DNA of 64,000 nt from Streptococcus halichoeri (GTDB taxonomy: Bacteria > Bacillota > Bacilli > Lactobacillales > Streptococcaceae): the NCBI RefSeq assembly GCF_009870755.1, contig NZ_WLZU01000004.1, positions 1 through 64,000 of the forward strand, read 5' to 3'. The translations under genes were made by a program, and so were the position numbers. Below the pieces are notes generated by a model. It saw only the letters and a program-made list of their open reading frames with translations, did not search any database and had not been told where the DNA came from. Shown piece after piece: positions 8,927-18,608 of this stretch (within the stretch, counting starts at the first letter, position 1; every line of letters begins with the position of its first letter).

Positions 8927-9526
8927 TTAACTTTTTGCAGTTTTGATACTTCTTAAAATATAATAGCCTTTATCTTTTTTTAGAGTGGTAACATTGCCAA
9001 AGACCGACTGCATTTTTTCTTTAGCACTCGGTGCACCCTGTTTTTTTTGAATAACAATAGTCAAGTCACCTTGGTCTTCTAAATATTTCAAGCTATCTTC
9101 AATTATCGCATGGACAACCTGCTTTCCAGCGCGAATAGGTGGATTGCTGATAATATGTTGAAAACTACCCTCCACGGAATCATAAATATTTGACTGAAAA
9201 ATAGTCACATCAACGTGATTGGCTCTTGCATTCTCCTTAGCTAAAGCAAGAGCGCGATTGTTAATATCAACTAAGGTGGCTTTGACTTGGTAGGCCTTTG
9301 CTAATGCAATCCCCATGGGACCATAGCCACACCCTACATCTAAGACGGTGCTGCCTTTTGAAAAGTCAAGCGTATGTAACAACACTTGACTCCCATAGTC
9401 GATCATTTTTTTTGAAAAAACCCCGGCATCTGTCTTAAAACACAAGGGTTGCTCTAATAAACGGACCTGTAAGGTATGCAAATCATGCTTACTTTCAGGG
9501 TTTTCATCATAATACATGTTTGTCAT
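8927..9526 (-). CDS. class I SAM-dependent methyltransferase, RsmC/MTS-small family
   Basis: This 199-aa protein has the SAM-binding motif VLDVGCGYGPMG, a following acidic residue in LVDINNRAL, and the NPPI motif typical of N-methyltransferases of the MTS (RsmC/RlmG-like) family. Its length fits the small form common in streptococci, which consists of the catalytic half only. The ATG at 9526 has AGGAAA about 7 nt upstream. A ribosomal RNA guanine is the likely substrate by family. It lies between coaA and the salvage operon, but as a separate divergent unit from coaA. Confidence 0.82.
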   Translation of the reverse strand: MTNMYYDENPESKHDLHTLQVRLLEQPLCFKTDAGVFSKKMIDYGSQVLLHTLDFSKGSTVLDVGCGYGPMGIALAKAYQVKATLVDINNRALALAKENARANHVDVTIFQSNIYDSVEGSFQHIISNPPIRAGKQVVHAIIEDSLKYLEDQGDLTIVIQKKQGAPSAKEKMQSVFGNVTTLKKDKGYYILRSIKTAKS

Positions 9527-9668
9527 TGAATTTCCTATCGTTACCAGATTATTATACATTCTATCACACTTTGTAACGGTTTACAAGGCGCTTGTTGGCA
9601 AAGGGAACACGAGATAATGTTCGTTTTTTTGCTCTGCTATTTCCCCTTGGCCACATCCATTTTAGGTT

Positions 9669-9708
9669 ATTTTCGTTTATTTTCATTTGTTTTCATTTAT
9701 TTTCATTA
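9669..9708. repeat. four 10-bp repeats with phased A tracts
   Basis: Units ATTTTCGTTT, ATTTTCATTT, GTTTTCATTT and ATTTTCATTA follow one another without a gap. On the minus strand they give A4 tracts spaced exactly 10 bp apart, the classic pattern for intrinsically bent DNA. They lie between the divergent methyltransferase and coaA genes. Confidence 0.7.
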
Positions 9709-9784
9709 ACTCCTATCAAGAGTAACTGCTTTTCTTTCTTTTGTCATTTGCAAATACCACTTTTAACCTCTTTTGCTACTTTAA

Positions 9785-9793
9785 TGTTATAAT
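9785..9793 (+). promoter_or_regulatory. coaA extended -10
   Basis: TGTTATAAT (9785-9793) is a consensus extended -10. It is 29 bp before the coaA start and has no good -35, as is common for extended -10 promoters. Confidence 0.6.
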
Positions 9794-9821
9794 AAAAACA
9801 GTGTTCAGCTAGGAGAGAATT

Positions 9822-10742
9822 ATGACAAGTGAATTTGTAAACTTTGAACGATTAACCCGCTCTGCGTGGAAAAATCTCCACAAAGAAACGAAATTACCTT
9901 TAACACCTGATGAACTTCAAACAATTACTAGTCTTAATGATAAAATTGATTTAAATGACGTTATCGAAGTTTACCTGCCTCTAATCAATTTAATTCAAAT
10001 ATACCAGATTAACCAAGAAAATCTGACATTTTCTAAAAGCCTATTTCTCAAAAAAGAAGCGCATAAGCGTCCTTTTATTATCGGAATCTCAGGCTCTGTT
10101 GCTGTCGGTAAATCAACGACGAGCCGCTTACTACAACTCCTACTCACCAGAACCTATCCTAATAGCCACGTTCAGCTCGTCACAACAGATGGCTTTATCT
10201 ACCCAAACCAGGAGCTAATGGCTAAAAACATTCTCAATCGTAAAGGTTTTCCTGAGTCTTATAATATGGAGCAGCTATTAAACTTTTTAGATACTATGAA
10301 AAATGGCCAGAAGGCAGCTATCCCGGTCTATTCCCATGAAATCTACGATATTGTGCCCAACAAGTGGCAAACTATCGCTGCGCCTGACTTTCTCATTGTA
10401 GAGGGGATTAATGTTTTCCAGAACCAACAAAATAACCGTCTCTATATGAGTGATTATTTTGATTTTTCTATTTATATTGATGCCGATCGGCGTCACATTG
10501 AAAATTGGTACTTAGAACGCTTTGCCAGTTTACTTGATTTGGCAAGGCATGATCACAACAACTATTATGCCCGCTTTACCTCTCTTTCTCAGACTGAGGC
10601 GATGAGCTTTGCAAAGGAAGTTTGGACAACTATTAACTTGGTCAATCTTGAAAAATACATTGAGCCAACTCGCAACCGAGCCGAATTAATTCTCCATAAA
10701 GCAAAAGATCACAAAATCGATGAAATTTATTTGAAAAAATGA
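9822..10742 (+). CDS. coaA: pantothenate kinase, type I
   Basis: This enzyme phosphorylates pantothenate, the first and controlling step of coenzyme A synthesis. It is 306 aa, close to the usual 306-316. The P-loop GSVAVGKST is at residues 91-99, and the following [10 protein letters not shown] and TTDGFIYPN segments match the type I (prokaryotic, CoA-inhibited) family and not type II or III. The start ATG has AGGAGAG 6 nt upstream. Downstream rpsT has its own promoter. Confidence 0.95.
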   Translation: MTSEFVNFERLTRSAWKNLHKETKLPLTPDELQTITSLNDKIDLNDVIEVYLPLINLIQIYQINQENLTFSKSLFLKKEAHKRPFIIGISGSVAVGKSTTSRLLQLLLTRTYPNSHVQLVTTDGFIYPNQELMAKNILNRKGFPESYNMEQLLNFLDTMKNGQKAAIPVYSHEIYDIVPNKWQTIAAPDFLIVEGINVFQNQQNNRLYMSDYFDFSIYIDADRRHIENWYLERFASLLDLARHDHNNYYARFTSLSQTEAMSFAKEVWTTINLVNLEKYIEPTRNRAELILHKAKDHKIDEIYLKK

Positions 10743-10749
10743 TAAAGGC

Positions 10750-10778
10750 TTGCCAAACAGGGACAAATTCTATATAAT
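10750..10778 (+). promoter_or_regulatory. rpsT promoter
   Basis: TTGCCA (10750-10755), a 17-bp spacer and TATAAT (10773-10778) form a strong vegetative promoter just past the coaA stop, leaving an mRNA leader of about 25 nt. Confidence 0.8.
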
Positions 10779-10810
10779 AGTGTAGTTAGATTAATTTGGA
10801 GGTGAAAACA

Positions 10811-11044
10811 TTGGCAAATATTAAATCAGCTATCAAACGCGCTGAACTTAACGTTAAAGCAAACGAAAAAAATTCAGCACAAAAGTCAGCTATGCGTACG
10901 GCTATCAAAGCATTCGAAGCTAACCCATCTGAAGAGCTTTTCCGTGCTGCTTCTTCAAGCATCGATAAAGCACAATCAAAAGGTTTGATTCATGCAAATA
11001 AAGCAAGCCGCGATAAAGCACGCCTTGCTGCTAAACTTGGCTAA
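10811..11044 (+). CDS. rpsT: 30S ribosomal protein S20
   Basis: The 77-aa S20 binds 16S rRNA early in 30S assembly. The protein is Lys/Arg/Ala-rich ([13 protein letters not shown] at the start, [14 protein letters not shown] at the end), normal for the family. The start is TTG at 10811: GGAGGTG ends 5 nt before it and ANIKSAIK is the conserved N-terminus. A TTG at 10796 would add five residues but has no ribosome site. A rare UUG start also occurs in E. coli rpsT, where it takes part in autogenous control; the same may hold here. Confidence 0.95.
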   Translation: MANIKSAIKRAELNVKANEKNSAQKSAMRTAIKAFEANPSEELFRAASSSIDKAQSKGLIHANKASRDKARLAAKLG

Positions 11045-11057
11045 TAATAAACCAATG

Positions 11058-11077
11058 AAAACTCCTCTAGGAGTTTT
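11058..11077 (+). terminator. rpsT terminator
   Basis: AAAACTCCT (11058-11066) and AGGAGTTTT (11069-11077) form a 9-bp stem with a 2-nt loop, followed by TTCTTTT. It is 13 bp past the rpsT stop. Confidence 0.85.
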
Positions 11078-11298
11078 TTCTTTTAGTCACTAGTACTGAT
11101 GGCATTCGCGAACCTACGTCATGACTTTTAATCAGGAAGTTAGTAGAGTATACCTTGAGTCAGTTTTATTTTGCCGGTTGTTAAATCTACCTACCCTTCT
11201 AAAAAAATATCAGCTAGGCAAGCAGATAACATGCAAAAGGCTATCACGCATTTTTCAACTCACCTCATCTACACAAACTCTTGTCCCTTATCTTAAAG

Positions 11299-11376
11299 GC
11301 TGTGCCTATAGTGGAGCTAGCTAATCCTTATGTTGCGACTATTTAGGGTCACATTGGTAAATTGCACAGCTTTTTT
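11299..11376 (+). terminator. terminator-like hairpin in the rpsT-ciaH gap
   Basis: GCTGTGC (11299-11305) pairs with GCACAGC (11364-11370), followed by six T. The loop is 58 nt. It has plus-strand polarity but no plus-strand gene ends nearby, since rpsT already has a terminator at 11058. It may end a small RNA or be a remnant. No other feature is seen in 11090-11400. Confidence 0.4.
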
Positions 11377-11404
11377 GTTAAAGTAGTCACTGAAAATTAA
11401 GCAT

Positions 11405-11467
11405 AAAAAACAAGCTAAATTGAACAGCATTCCAATGGGAGGCAGCTCAGTGATAGCTTGGTTTTTT
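11405..11467 (-). terminator. ciaRH terminator (bidirectional)
   Basis: CAAGCTA (11411-11417) pairs with TAGCTTG (11454-11460), flanked by A6 and T6 so that it works on either strand. It lies about 45 bp past the ciaH stop. Confidence 0.65.
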
Positions 11468-11509
11468 AATCTGCTTGCTGTTTGGGCGCCTAAGCCTAAC
11501 AAAAGTTAG

Positions 11510-12814
11510 TTAAACTCTTACATCAAATACCGTGCCTTGGGGCTGGTTGTCTCGAACCTTAATGCTACCTTTTAAGGCGGTGACAATCTGTTTTGCTAGA
11601 GCCAAGCCAAGGCCAAAGCCTCCTTTTTGCCGGGTCCTTGCCTTATCAACACGATAAAACCGATCAAAAATCTTTTCCTTATCCTCATCGCGAATGCCTG
11701 GACCATTATCAGCTACCTGGATAAAAAGATTTTTTTCACTACTGCGTATGCTAATCATCACCTGCCCGTCTTTATCAGTGTATTTCATCGCATTGTCAAA
11801 CAAAATAGTCACTAGCTGCTTCAAAAGTGCCTTATCTCCTTTAAAAGGGTGCAACATTTCCACTTTAGCAGAGAAGGTCTTGCCATATTCTTCTGCTATC
11901 AAGTGGTAATTATTAAAAATAGTCTCAAAGTAGGCTTGGTCAATTGGCTCATAGCGAGGTGCAATCCCATCATCTCGCCGTGCTAGATTTAATAAGTTTG
12001 TGGTCAATATGCGCATATTGCGAACTTCTTCAAGGCTAGAAGCAATGGCTTCACTATTAGCAAGAATGCTTTCATTTGGCTTTCGAAATAAGGTTTCAAG
12101 CCGGTTTTGCAAGACAGCAAGTGGTGTCCGTAATTCATGACTAGCATTTTCAACAAACATTTTTTGTTTTTCATAGCTTTCCAAGATTGGCTTGCGCGAC
12201 CAATTAGCCAGATAGATACTAGCAAACACTGAAATAGTCCAAAAGAGAACCATCACAATAATAATGATTTGCTCATAACGTTCATTAGCAATTTCCAATT
12301 GCTGAACATTGGCTACTGCCATCATGTAAGCCACAGCTGGATAATTTTTAGAATGGACTGGAACTGTAATGGTATGGAATTTTTCCTGTCGCCCATAAAA
12401 ATTTTCTAGATTTTTCGTTACAATTTCATTGAGTTGGCTTTTATCCAAGGTAAAGTGATGGAAATTAGAAAAAGTATCCATAGCATTAATTACCGTCCCA
12501 TTACTACTAAAAAGGATAATATCTGTATTTGTCACGGGTTGGTTAGCTAATTTTGCCTTAAATTCACTAGGATTGATTAGGGCACTATCATTATAAAAAT
12601 AAAAGGAAGTAATCCGTTCCATGGTACGACTGGCATAGAGATTGGACTGCTTTGAAACGGTCTCTAGGCTACTATCTACTGATGAATAGACACCAAAACG
12701 CATGATTTGCAGGATAATAATCGTCATAACCACAAAAATACCCGTGAATACAGCAAAAAAATGAAAAAAATGGTTAAAGTGGTCTGATTGGTAAAACTTT
12801 TTTAATTTAATCAT
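11510..12814 (-). CDS. ciaH: sensor histidine kinase CiaH
   Basis: This 434-aa membrane kinase partners CiaR in the streptococcal system affecting competence, wall stress and virulence. Two membrane segments (about 17-38 and 182-203) enclose an extracellular sensor of about 145 residues. The phospho-acceptor box [11 protein letters not shown] carries His226, followed by the N box (FDNAMKYT), G1 (ADNGPGI) and G2 (GFGLGLA). It overlaps the end of ciaR by 8 bp, indicating coupled translation. Position beside pepN and rpsT matches other streptococci. Confidence 0.93.
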   Translation of the reverse strand: MIKLKKFYQSDHFNHFFHFFAVFTGIFVVMTIIILQIMRFGVYSSVDSSLETVSKQSNLYASRTMERITSFYFYNDSALINPSEFKAKLANQPVTNTDIILFSSNGTVINAMDTFSNFHHFTLDKSQLNEIVTKNLENFYGRQEKFHTITVPVHSKNYPAVAYMMAVANVQQLEIANERYEQIIIIVMVLFWTISVFASIYLANWSRKPILESYEKQKMFVENASHELRTPLAVLQNRLETLFRKPNESILANSEAIASSLEEVRNMRILTTNLLNLARRDDGIAPRYEPIDQAYFETIFNNYHLIAEEYGKTFSAKVEMLHPFKGDKALLKQLVTILFDNAMKYTDKDGQVMISIRSSEKNLFIQVADNGPGIRDEDKEKIFDRFYRVDKARTRQKGGFGLGLALAKQIVTALKGSIKVRDNQPQGTVFDVRV

Positions 12815-13481
12815 CGGCCTTTAAAATATATCCTACACTCCGTAACGTTTGTAAATTAGTCGAAAAATCTGTGCCCTTGAGCTTCTTTCTGACCTTGGAG
12901 ACATATACTTCAACAACTGATAAAGTTGTATCACTATCAAACCCCCAAAGGCGATCAAAAATCTGTGATTTTGGCAAGATAACATTTTGATTTTGTAAAA
13001 AATACACTAGTAAATCAAATTCTTTTCCCAGTAATTCGACCTCTTGGCCTTTTGCTTCGACATGATTTCGCTCTAAATCAACCACAATATCACCATAGGT
13101 CATATGATTATCACTCATTTTACCCGAGCGTTTTAACAAGGCCTGGATGCGCATTTTTAATTCTTCCAAGTAAAAAGGCTTGGTCAGATAATCATCGGCC
13201 CCAAGTTCAAAGCCGTGTCCCTTATCATCAAGGCTTTCTTTAGCCGTCATAATCAAAACTGGTGTATTAATGCCGTGCTCTCGTAGTTCTTTTAATACCT
13301 GAAAACCATTTTTTCCAGGTAACATTAAATCAAGCAAAATCAGATCATAAACACCACTTTCAGCTTCAAAAATACCTTCTTCTCCATCAAAAACCTGCAT
13401 GACATCGGCAAAATCATCTAAAAAATCAAAAATGGAATTTGATAAACTCAAGTCATCTTCTACCAGTAAGAGCTTAATCAT
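12807..13481 (-). CDS. ciaR: response regulator CiaR
   Basis: This 224-aa OmpR/PhoB-type regulator has a receiver domain with acidic pocket VEDD (7-10), phospho-Asp51 in [10 protein letters not shown] and Lys in MTAKESLDD. The C-terminal winged helix ends [12 protein letters not shown]. The ATG at 13481 has GAGG 6 nt upstream and is preferred over an upstream frame extension that lacks a ribosome site. It is the first gene of the ciaR-ciaH operon. Known CiaR targets carry TTTAAG direct repeats; I did not find a correctly spaced copy in its own promoter. Confidence 0.94.
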   Translation of the reverse strand: MIKLLLVEDDLSLSNSIFDFLDDFADVMQVFDGEEGIFEAESGVYDLILLDLMLPGKNGFQVLKELREHGINTPVLIMTAKESLDDKGHGFELGADDYLTKPFYLEELKMRIQALLKRSGKMSDNHMTYGDIVVDLERNHVEAKGQEVELLGKEFDLLVYFLQNQNVILPKSQIFDRLWGFDSDTTLSVVEVYVSKVRKKLKGTDFSTNLQTLRSVGYILKADD

Positions 13482-13499
13482 TACATACCTCGTCTCATT

Positions 13500-13512
13500 T
13501 AGCACAGTGCTA
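13500..13512 (-). promoter_or_regulatory. perfect dyad in the ciaR leader
   Basis: TAGCACAGTGCTA is a 6+1+6 bp perfect inverted repeat between the A/T-rich -10 region (about 13512-13520) and the ciaR ribosome site. It could be an operator or a short RNA hairpin; no binding protein can be named. Confidence 0.35.
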
Positions 13513-13693
13513 TATTATTAAGAGTTAGCTTAACATAGTTTTCTTAAGCAATTCTAAAGCACCTTGCAAAAGAAGGCTGGAACACTGTCCCAACCTCCTC
13601 TTAGTAAAACAATGTTCATCACTGTTTTATTGTTTCATTAAACCTTCTCAAATAGCTGTGCAAGGCAACTTTGCTAGCATAAAATGGGTAACA

Positions 13694-13719
13694 AAAGGGT
13701 ACTGGTACTAGCACCCTTT
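13694..13719 (-). terminator. pepN terminator
   Basis: AAAGGGTACT (13694-13703) pairs with AGCACCCTTT (13710-13719) with one mismatch; on the minus strand it is followed by TTGTT. It is 11 bp past the pepN stop and separates pepN from ciaRH. Confidence 0.6.
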
Positions 13720-13729
13720 CATCAACTGC

Positions 13730-16264
13730 TTAGGCTTTTAATTGAGCCAAAACAGCTGGTTTTTGCGCTTCAATCAAGGTTAGACGCGCTTGAATTTCAT
13801 TAATTCCCATTGCAATATTGCGACTAATCGCCATATCAGTTAATTGCGGTTCAAAGAATGCCTTATATTCTTGTAGCAGTTGTGATGTGCGGAATTCATT
13901 TGCTGGATAGATAACAAATTTATCAAAACTCATATCACCACCAAGCGCTCCTTTAATCCAAGACCAATTGTCACGCGCCCAGGCCCAAACAGCTGTTTGA
14001 GTAAAAGGACGAGCAAGCAAGAAACGGTACCACATCGAAAGGTCTTGCGGTTTGATAATATCTTTGTTTGTGAAACTATCAAAAATGCGTGCGAGCGTAT
14101 CTTCTTGGGTCGTATGCGACAAGGCAAAGGCCAGCTCAGAGCGTAAATTGTTATCGCGTGTATGAATATAAGTCTCAAAGAAGAGCTCAACCAATTCTTG
14201 AGATTCAAAATACATCATCTCATTCAAGAGGATCGAGCGGCGAATCGCTGCAGGAAGCCCTGAAATATCAGATCGATGATTTTGGAAAATCGCATGCGCT
14301 TGTTCGATGACATCTGAACTACCCATAGTAATCAACTGCGTCAGAGCAATTTGCCGCACCATTTCATCTTGGTCCGTTTCAAAAGCAGTTTTTTCAAAAC
14401 CAAGGTGGCTAAAGTCTTCATGGAAAATAGCAATCACACTACGCTTAAAGGCTGCATTCTCAGGAGATTCTTCCTCCACAAAGCGCTTCAAGCCCATAAC
14501 GATTTGGCGAATCGCCTCAGCAACCATGAATGATTTTTTACCAGTAAACTTGCTGATCAATGGTAGTAATTCAGCGTAGGCAAGCTGGCCGCTTTCTGCC
14601 AGAAGGCGACGTTCTTGGAGGAGCTGCAAGAGCGATGTGTTATCAAGCTCTTGGACTTGCGCTACCAAATCAGCGAACAACTGGTCGTCATAGAAGGTAA
14701 TGTAGTGAGCCGTATTTTCGGTATTAAACCGCAGAGCCCCTTCATTAGCTTGAGCAAGTTGTGAATAATGCTCAATAACGAGTTCTTTTTCATTTAAAAT
14801 CTCAGGCAGACCTGACCAATTAGCATTTAAAGGAATTGGCCAAAGGCGTTCTTTATCACTTGCTTCTCCAATAAAGAATTGCTCTTGACTAAGAATTAAC
14901 TGGTCATCCACTAAACGCGCATGCAAAACAGGATAACCGGGCTGTTCTAACCAAGCATCCATAAAGCCAGCTACATCCTTACCAGATGCCTCTGAAAGAG
15001 CGTCCCATAAATCACGTCCGACGGTATTGGAATATTGATGTTTCTCAAAGTAAGCTCTAAGGCCTTCTCTGAAAGCTTCATCACCTAGCCAACGACGCAA
15101 CATATGCATTAAACGGCTACCTTTTGCATACACAATGGCTGGATCAAATAAGGTGTTAATTTCATCTGGATGATTCACCTCAACATGCACAGATTGGACG
15201 CCATCTGTAGCATCACGTTTAAGCGCATTTGGTACACCGACTGTTTGGAAATCTTCAAAGATATTCCACTCAGGCTCAAGGGCATCAACACAGACATATT
15301 CCATCATATTGGCAAAGCTTTCATTGAGCCATAGGTCATCCCACCATTTCATGGTGACCAAGTTACCAAACCATTGGTGAGCTAACTCGTGAGCAATAAC
15401 CAGTGCAACCTGTTGGCGACTCTCTGCTGTAGAGTTTTGGTCAACTAACAAATAAATCTCGCGGTAGGTCACCAGTCCCCAGTTTTCCATTGCGCCACTT
15501 GAAAAATCAGGTAGACCAATATGGTAAGATTGCGGAATTGGGTATTTGACGCCAAAGTAATTCTCATAAAATTCAATTGCGCGCACAGCAATATCCAAAG
15601 CAAATTCTAATGAAGAACTTGGATGTGCTTTAGTGGCAAAAATACCAACTTCAGTTCCATTAGCGGTTTTTGCTGTTAAGCCGTGCAAATCACCTAAGGC
15701 AAAAGCAAGCAAGTAAGAGGACATTCTCGGTGTCGTATCAAAAGTCCAAATCCCTGTTTCTTGTCGCAAATCAATATTAATCTCTGGCATGTTTGACAAA
15801 ACGATTTCATCGGACTCTTGATCAAACTTAATACTTAAATCAAAAGTTGCTTTTGCTTCGGGTTCATCAATACATGGAAAAGCTTCACGTGCAAAGTGAC
15901 TCTCAAACTGTGTGGAAATGACTTCTTTTTTGAGGCCTTCGCGGGTGTAGTAAGATGGGTAGATTCCCGTCATGTTATCTGTAATCTGACCGGAAAACTC
16001 AATAACTAAAGTCATCACACCAGTGATAGGTAACTCAATGCGTACTGTCTCATTATCTGCATCAACTTGGTAAGGGACAGCTTCGTTATCTAACAAAATT
16101 GAGTGAATAGCTAAATCTTTTTGGTGCAACAAAATAACATTATCCAAGGCTTCGCCAGTAATGGCAACATTTCCGGAAAATGTCTTTTCCTTACGATTAA
16201 TATCTAAAAAGATATTATAGTTTTCTGGAACAAATTTTTTAATCAAATGTTCTACTGCTTTCAT
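13730..16264 (-). CDS. pepN: aminopeptidase N (M1 family)
   Basis: This cytosolic zinc metallo-aminopeptidase of 844 aa releases N-terminal residues from peptides taken up by the oligopeptide system. It has the exopeptidase motif GAMEN (257-261), the zinc motif HELAH (292-296) and the third ligand Glu315 in WLNES. The length matches lactococcal and streptococcal PepN (about 845 aa). There is no signal peptide. The ATG at 16264 has AAGGAG about 5 nt upstream. It stands alone between phoU and ciaR, the order seen in many streptococci. Confidence 0.96.
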   Translation of the reverse strand: MKAVEHLIKKFVPENYNIFLDINRKEKTFSGNVAITGEALDNVILLHQKDLAIHSILLDNEAVPYQVDADNETVRIELPITGVMTLVIEFSGQITDNMTGIYPSYYTREGLKKEVISTQFESHFAREAFPCIDEPEAKATFDLSIKFDQESDEIVLSNMPEINIDLRQETGIWTFDTTPRMSSYLLAFALGDLHGLTAKTANGTEVGIFATKAHPSSSLEFALDIAVRAIEFYENYFGVKYPIPQSYHIGLPDFSSGAMENWGLVTYREIYLLVDQNSTAESRQQVALVIAHELAHQWFGNLVTMKWWDDLWLNESFANMMEYVCVDALEPEWNIFEDFQTVGVPNALKRDATDGVQSVHVEVNHPDEINTLFDPAIVYAKGSRLMHMLRRWLGDEAFREGLRAYFEKHQYSNTVGRDLWDALSEASGKDVAGFMDAWLEQPGYPVLHARLVDDQLILSQEQFFIGEASDKERLWPIPLNANWSGLPEILNEKELVIEHYSQLAQANEGALRFNTENTAHYITFYDDQLFADLVAQVQELDNTSLLQLLQERRLLAESGQLAYAELLPLISKFTGKKSFMVAEAIRQIVMGLKRFVEEESPENAAFKRSVIAIFHEDFSHLGFEKTAFETDQDEMVRQIALTQLITMGSSDVIEQAHAIFQNHRSDISGLPAAIRRSILLNEMMYFESQELVELFFETYIHTRDNNLRSELAFALSHTTQEDTLARIFDSFTNKDIIKPQDLSMWYRFLLARPFTQTAVWAWARDNWSWIKGALGGDMSFDKFVIYPANEFRTSQLLQEYKAFFEPQLTDMAISRNIAMGINEIQARLTLIEAQKPAVLAQLKA

Positions 16265-16330
16265 AAATCTCCTTATGATAACTAAAAATAGTGATTAGAT
16301 AATACTTAATCACTATTATAGCACATTTTG

Positions 16331-16984
16331 TTATAATTCAATAATTTTACCGGTTTTAAGGTAAACTACCCACTCACAAATATTGCGAGCATAATCTCCA
16401 ATGCGCTCTAAAAACATCAAAACTTGAAAATATTCTTTACCAGCAAAGACTGCATCTGGCGTTTTACGAACCTCTTCAACCGCTAAGGCTTGAATATCTC
16501 GGAAATAGTTGTCAATGATTTCATCATGAGCTGCAATTTCGTAAGCCTTTTTGTCATCGGAATTGATATAGGCATTCAAAGCATCCTCAACCATATACTT
16601 AACTTCTTTTCCCATCTGGTTAATTTTTTCTTCAACAATCGGGATACGTTCCTCACCCTTCATCCGGATAGTAGCCTTCGCAATGGAAGCAGCGTGGTCA
16701 CCGATTCGTTCAATATCACTAGAAGCCTTTAAAACCGTAATAACTGTTCGTAAATCATTGGAAACGGGTTGTTGCAAAGCAATAATCTCCAACGATTTCT
16801 TTTCGAGTTTTGCTTCAAATTCATTGATAAGTTCATCATCCTCAATGACTTCTTTTGCTAAGTCGCGGTCATGACTCACAAAAGCACGAACTGTTTTGTT
16901 AAGCTGTGCTAGCACTTCAGTCCCCATTGAGTAGAATTGATTATGTAATTTATCTAATTCTTCTTCAAATTTTGTTCTTAACAT
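16331..16984 (-). CDS. phoU: phosphate transport regulator PhoU
   Basis: This 217-aa all-helical protein has two PhoU three-helix repeats. Acidic metal-binding clusters of the E/DxxxD type are visible in SDIERIGDHAASIA (first repeat) and MFLERIGDYARNI (second repeat). It moderates Pst transport and phosphate signalling. The ATG at 16984 has AAGGAAA upstream; a longer frame to 17011 lacks a site. It closes the pst operon, 34 bp after the second pstB. Confidence 0.93.
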   Translation of the reverse strand: MLRTKFEEELDKLHNQFYSMGTEVLAQLNKTVRAFVSHDRDLAKEVIEDDELINEFEAKLEKKSLEIIALQQPVSNDLRTVITVLKASSDIERIGDHAASIAKATIRMKGEERIPIVEEKINQMGKEVKYMVEDALNAYINSDDKKAYEIAAHDEIIDNYFRDIQALAVEEVRKTPDAVFAGKEYFQVLMFLERIGDYARNICEWVVYLKTGKIIEL

Positions 16985-17018
16985 ACATTTGTTTTCCTTC
17001 TTTTCTAACAAATCCTAA

Positions 17019-17777
17019 TTAGCCAAATTTACCAGAAATATAGTCTTCTGTTTCTTTTCGTTTAGGATTCATAAACATGGCTTTGGTATTACCAAATTCA
17101 AGTAAATCACCCGCTAAGAAGAAACCAGTTCGATCAGATAGACGCGAAGCTTGCTGCATTGAGCGTGTAACAATAACTAGGGTGTATTCTTTTTTCAAGG
17201 CAAATAAGGTTTCTTCGATTTTTCCAGCGGATATAGGGTCCAAGGCTGAAGTTGGCTCATCCAATAAAATGATTTTAGGGCTAGTTGCTAAAACACGCGC
17301 AACGCAAACACGCTGTTGCTGGCCGCCTGATAAGCCTAAGGCTGAATCGTGTAAGCGATCTTTTACTTCATCCCAGATAGATGCCCCCTTTAAAGCGGAT
17401 TCAACAACTTGGTCAAGCATCTGCTTATCACGTATGCCTTTTAAGCGCAGCCCATACACGACATTTTCATAAATAGACATAGGAAAAGGATTGGGTTGTT
17501 GGAAAACCATGCCAATTTCTTTACGCAAATCAACAGTATCCGTGCGTGGACTATAAATGTTATGCCCATTATAGACGATAGAACCGGTCACTGTTACTTC
17601 CGGATTTAAATCACTCATCCGGTTGATAGCTCGTAGTAAGGTAGACTTTCCAGAGCCTGACGGGCCAATAAAAGCGGTAATTTCATTTGGATAGAGTTCA
17701 AGACTAACATTGTTTAAGGTTTTCTTTTTGTTATAGTAAACCGATAAATCATTGACGGTTAATATAGGTTCTGCCAT
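17019..17777 (-). CDS. pstB: phosphate ABC transporter ATP-binding protein (second PstB)
   Basis: This 252-aa ATPase has Walker [10 protein letters not shown], signature LSGGQQQR and Walker [14 protein letters not shown]. It is the downstream copy of two tandem pstB genes, a normal arrangement in streptococci. The second of two adjacent ATG codons (17777) is chosen because it lies 6 nt after AAAGG. The H-loop region reads [11 protein letters not shown], with Arg where most PstB, including the upstream copy here, have His (VTHNMQQA). This may reduce ATPase activity of this subunit and suggests the two PstB proteins form an asymmetric pair. Confidence 0.9.
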   Translation of the reverse strand: MAEPILTVNDLSVYYNKKKTLNNVSLELYPNEITAFIGPSGSGKSTLLRAINRMSDLNPEVTVTGSIVYNGHNIYSPRTDTVDLRKEIGMVFQQPNPFPMSIYENVVYGLRLKGIRDKQMLDQVVESALKGASIWDEVKDRLHDSALGLSGGQQQRVCVARVLATSPKIILLDEPTSALDPISAGKIEETLFALKKEYTLVIVTRSMQQASRLSDRTGFFLAGDLLEFGNTKAMFMNPKRKETEDYISGKFG

Positions 17778-17788
17778 CATATTCCTTT

Positions 17789-18592
17789 CTATCCAAAATG
17801 ACCTGATACATAATCATTGGTCGATTGACATTTTGCATTTTGGAAGATATTTCGTGTTTTATCGTATTCGATAACATCCCCCAAATAAAAGAAAGCGGTA
17901 TAATCACTAGCACGCGCTGCTTGCTGCATATTGTGGGTAACGATGATAATCGTATAATCTTTCTTCAATTCAAACATGGTCTCTTCTAATTGCATGGTGG
18001 CAATTGGATCTAAAGCTGATGCTGGCTCATCCATGAGCAAAATATCTGGTTTAACAGAAATCGCCCGAGCAATACAGAGGCGTTGTTGCTGACCACCTGA
18101 TAAGGTAAAGGCAGACTTATGCAAATCATCCTTGACCTGCTCCCAAAGGGCAGCTTGTTTCAAGGAAGTTTCGACAATTTCATCTAGGACTTGTTTGTCT
18201 TTAACACCAGCACGCTCATGGGCAAAAGTAATATTACGATAAATGGATTTAGCAAAGGGATTCGGGCGCTGGAAAACCATACCAATATGTTTGCGTATTT
18301 CATACACATTCATGTCCTTACGATTGACATCTATTCCTTGATATAGGATTTCGCCAGTAACCTTAGCTATATCAATGGTGTCATTCATGCGATTTAAGCT
18401 ACGCAAATAAGTTGATTTACCACAACCAGATGGACCAATCAAAGCGGTGATTTTATTTTTTTCAAACTGCATATCAATGCCTTTGATAGCTTCTTTATTG
18501 CCATAATATACATGTAAGTCCTTTGTGGATAGGGCGATTGATTCTTCAGGGAACGTAACGATATGGCGTTCGTTCCAATTATATTCAGTCAT
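17789..18592 (-). CDS. pstB: phosphate ABC transporter ATP-binding protein (first PstB)
   Basis: This 267-aa ATPase has Walker [10 protein letters not shown], signature LSGGQQQR, Walker [14 protein letters not shown] and a normal H-loop (VTHNMQQA). About 20 extra residues at the N-terminus ([14 protein letters not shown]) distinguish it from the downstream copy. It lies 16 bp after pstA and 11 bp before the second pstB. It powers high-affinity phosphate import with PstC and PstA. Confidence 0.94.
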   Translation of the reverse strand: MTEYNWNERHIVTFPEESIALSTKDLHVYYGNKEAIKGIDMQFEKNKITALIGPSGCGKSTYLRSLNRMNDTIDIAKVTGEILYQGIDVNRKDMNVYEIRKHIGMVFQRPNPFAKSIYRNITFAHERAGVKDKQVLDEIVETSLKQAALWEQVKDDLHKSAFTLSGGQQQRLCIARAISVKPDILLMDEPASALDPIATMQLEETMFELKKDYTIIIVTHNMQQAARASDYTAFFYLGDVIEYDKTRNIFQNAKCQSTNDYVSGHFG

Positions 18593-18608
18593 CTTTTCTC
18601 CTTCTGAC

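Noticed and set aside
13520-13560. CiaR-type TTAAG repeats in the ciaR promoter
   Set aside because: TTAAG-like strings occur but not with the 5-bp spacing of the known direct repeat, so autoregulation is not claimed.
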